Source: Planctomycetota bacterium (GTDB taxonomy: Bacteria; Planctomycetota; Phycisphaerae; Phycisphaerales; UBA1924). Taken from it: DNA of 14,890 nt. Of this stretch, positions 14,624 through 14,890 are shown piece after piece; positions within the stretch are counted from its first letter, which is position 1; the number at the start of each line of letters is the position of its first letter. The DNA lies in contig JAEYNG010000354.1 in NCBI GenBank assembly GCA_023412695.1, forward strand, positions 1 to 14,890. Reading direction: 5' to 3'. The notes beneath the pieces are model-generated. The model was not told the DNA's origin and searched no databases. It was given only the letters and a program-made list of their open reading frames with translations. Position numbers and translations under genes: made by a program.

Positions 14624-14890
14624 GCGTGATCGCCGCCGACGCATTGACGCACACCACCAACGCGGGCCAAGAGCTCGCGGTCGAGCTGCGCGGCGTCACC
14701 AAGAGCTACGGCTCCGGCTCGACGACCGTGCACGCGCTCCGCGGCGTCGATCTCGAGGTCAAGAAGAGCGAGCTGATCATGCTCGTCGGCCCCTCTGGCT
14801 GCGGCAAGACCACGCTCGTCTCGATCATCTCCGGAGTCCTCGCGGCGGACGCCGGAATCGCCAAGCTCTTCGGTGTGAACTGGGGAGACC
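14620..14890 (+). CDS. ABC transporter ATP-binding protein (partial, runs off the window)
   Basis: The ATG at 14620 overlaps the permease stop by four bases. Ninety codons are visible before the window ends. After a poorly conserved N-terminal stretch of about 20 residues, VELRGVTKSYGSG (21-33) and VHALRGVDLEV (37-47) are the usual start of a MacB/LolD-type ATPase. Walker A is GPSGCGKTT (57-65), followed by LVSIISGVL. The Q-loop, signature motif and Walker B lie beyond the window. It should energise the permease encoded just upstream. The final GVNWGD replaces the more usual 'G..V..L' region, so it is typical only up to about residue 80. Confidence 0.9.
   Translation, partial: MSVIAADALTHTTNAGQELAVELRGVTKSYGSGSTTVHALRGVDLEVKKSELIMLVGPSGCGKTTLVSIISGVLAADAGIAKLFGVNWGD

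Noticed and set aside
12104..14644. Long open frame of about 846 codons on the minus strand
   Set aside because: It runs antisense through a membrane protein gene, ispD and the permease, all with clear family motifs. Its translation is Asp/Glu/Ala/Arg-rich without motifs, as expected of a shadow frame in GC-rich DNA.

Overview
The window is high-GC bacterial chromosomal DNA, most likely from a planctomycete and perhaps from Phycisphaerae. The lineage call is inferred from gene content. There is a DUF1800/DUF1501 pair whose large DUF1800 member carries calcium-dependent xylan-binding-like modules. There are also two multi-pass membrane proteins that start with the 'C-x2-C-x-Y ... C-P-E-C-G-T' zinc ribbon common in planctomycetes. 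No rRNA, tRNA, CRISPR array, insertion sequence or prophage gene was seen, and no stretch above 300 bases lacks a gene.

Layout. (1) 9-1715: a YifB/ComM-type AAA+ ATPase with an unusual insertion and without the usual cysteine cluster. (2) 1820-7000: a two-gene secreted system, a 1277-residue DUF1800 protein followed 21 bases later by a Tat-signal DUF1501 protein. (3) 7130-9112: a small unrecognised acidic protein, then a GT4-type glycosyltransferase three bases downstream. (4) 9188-10354: Ada, the alkylation-damage sensor and repair protein. (5) 10329-11288 on the minus strand: a zinc-ribbon membrane protein whose 3' end overlaps ada. Divergent from it are a 90-residue membrane-anchored or lipoprotein-like protein (11371-11643) and a second zinc-ribbon membrane protein (11640-12548), overlapping by ATGA. 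(6) 12590-13393: IspD of the MEP isoprenoid pathway. (7) 13457 to the end: an ABC permease of the MacB/DevC type overlapping by ATGA with its ATPase, which runs off the window.

Most genes are ordinary housekeeping or accessory genes of this lineage. The best candidate for an undescribed system is the DUF1800/DUF1501 pair, which combines two carbohydrate-binding-like modules, Ig-like modules and a methionine-rich linker with two conserved domains of unknown biochemical role. Three smaller observations also stand out. A -10-like hexamer lies exactly six bases before the ATG at three genes, suggesting leaderless transcripts. Two palindromic TGTACA sites lie 16 bases apart upstream of the DUF1800 gene. 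The plus strand changes from G-rich to C-rich between about 5 and 7 kb, even across a minus-strand gene, which looks like a replication-strand signature.
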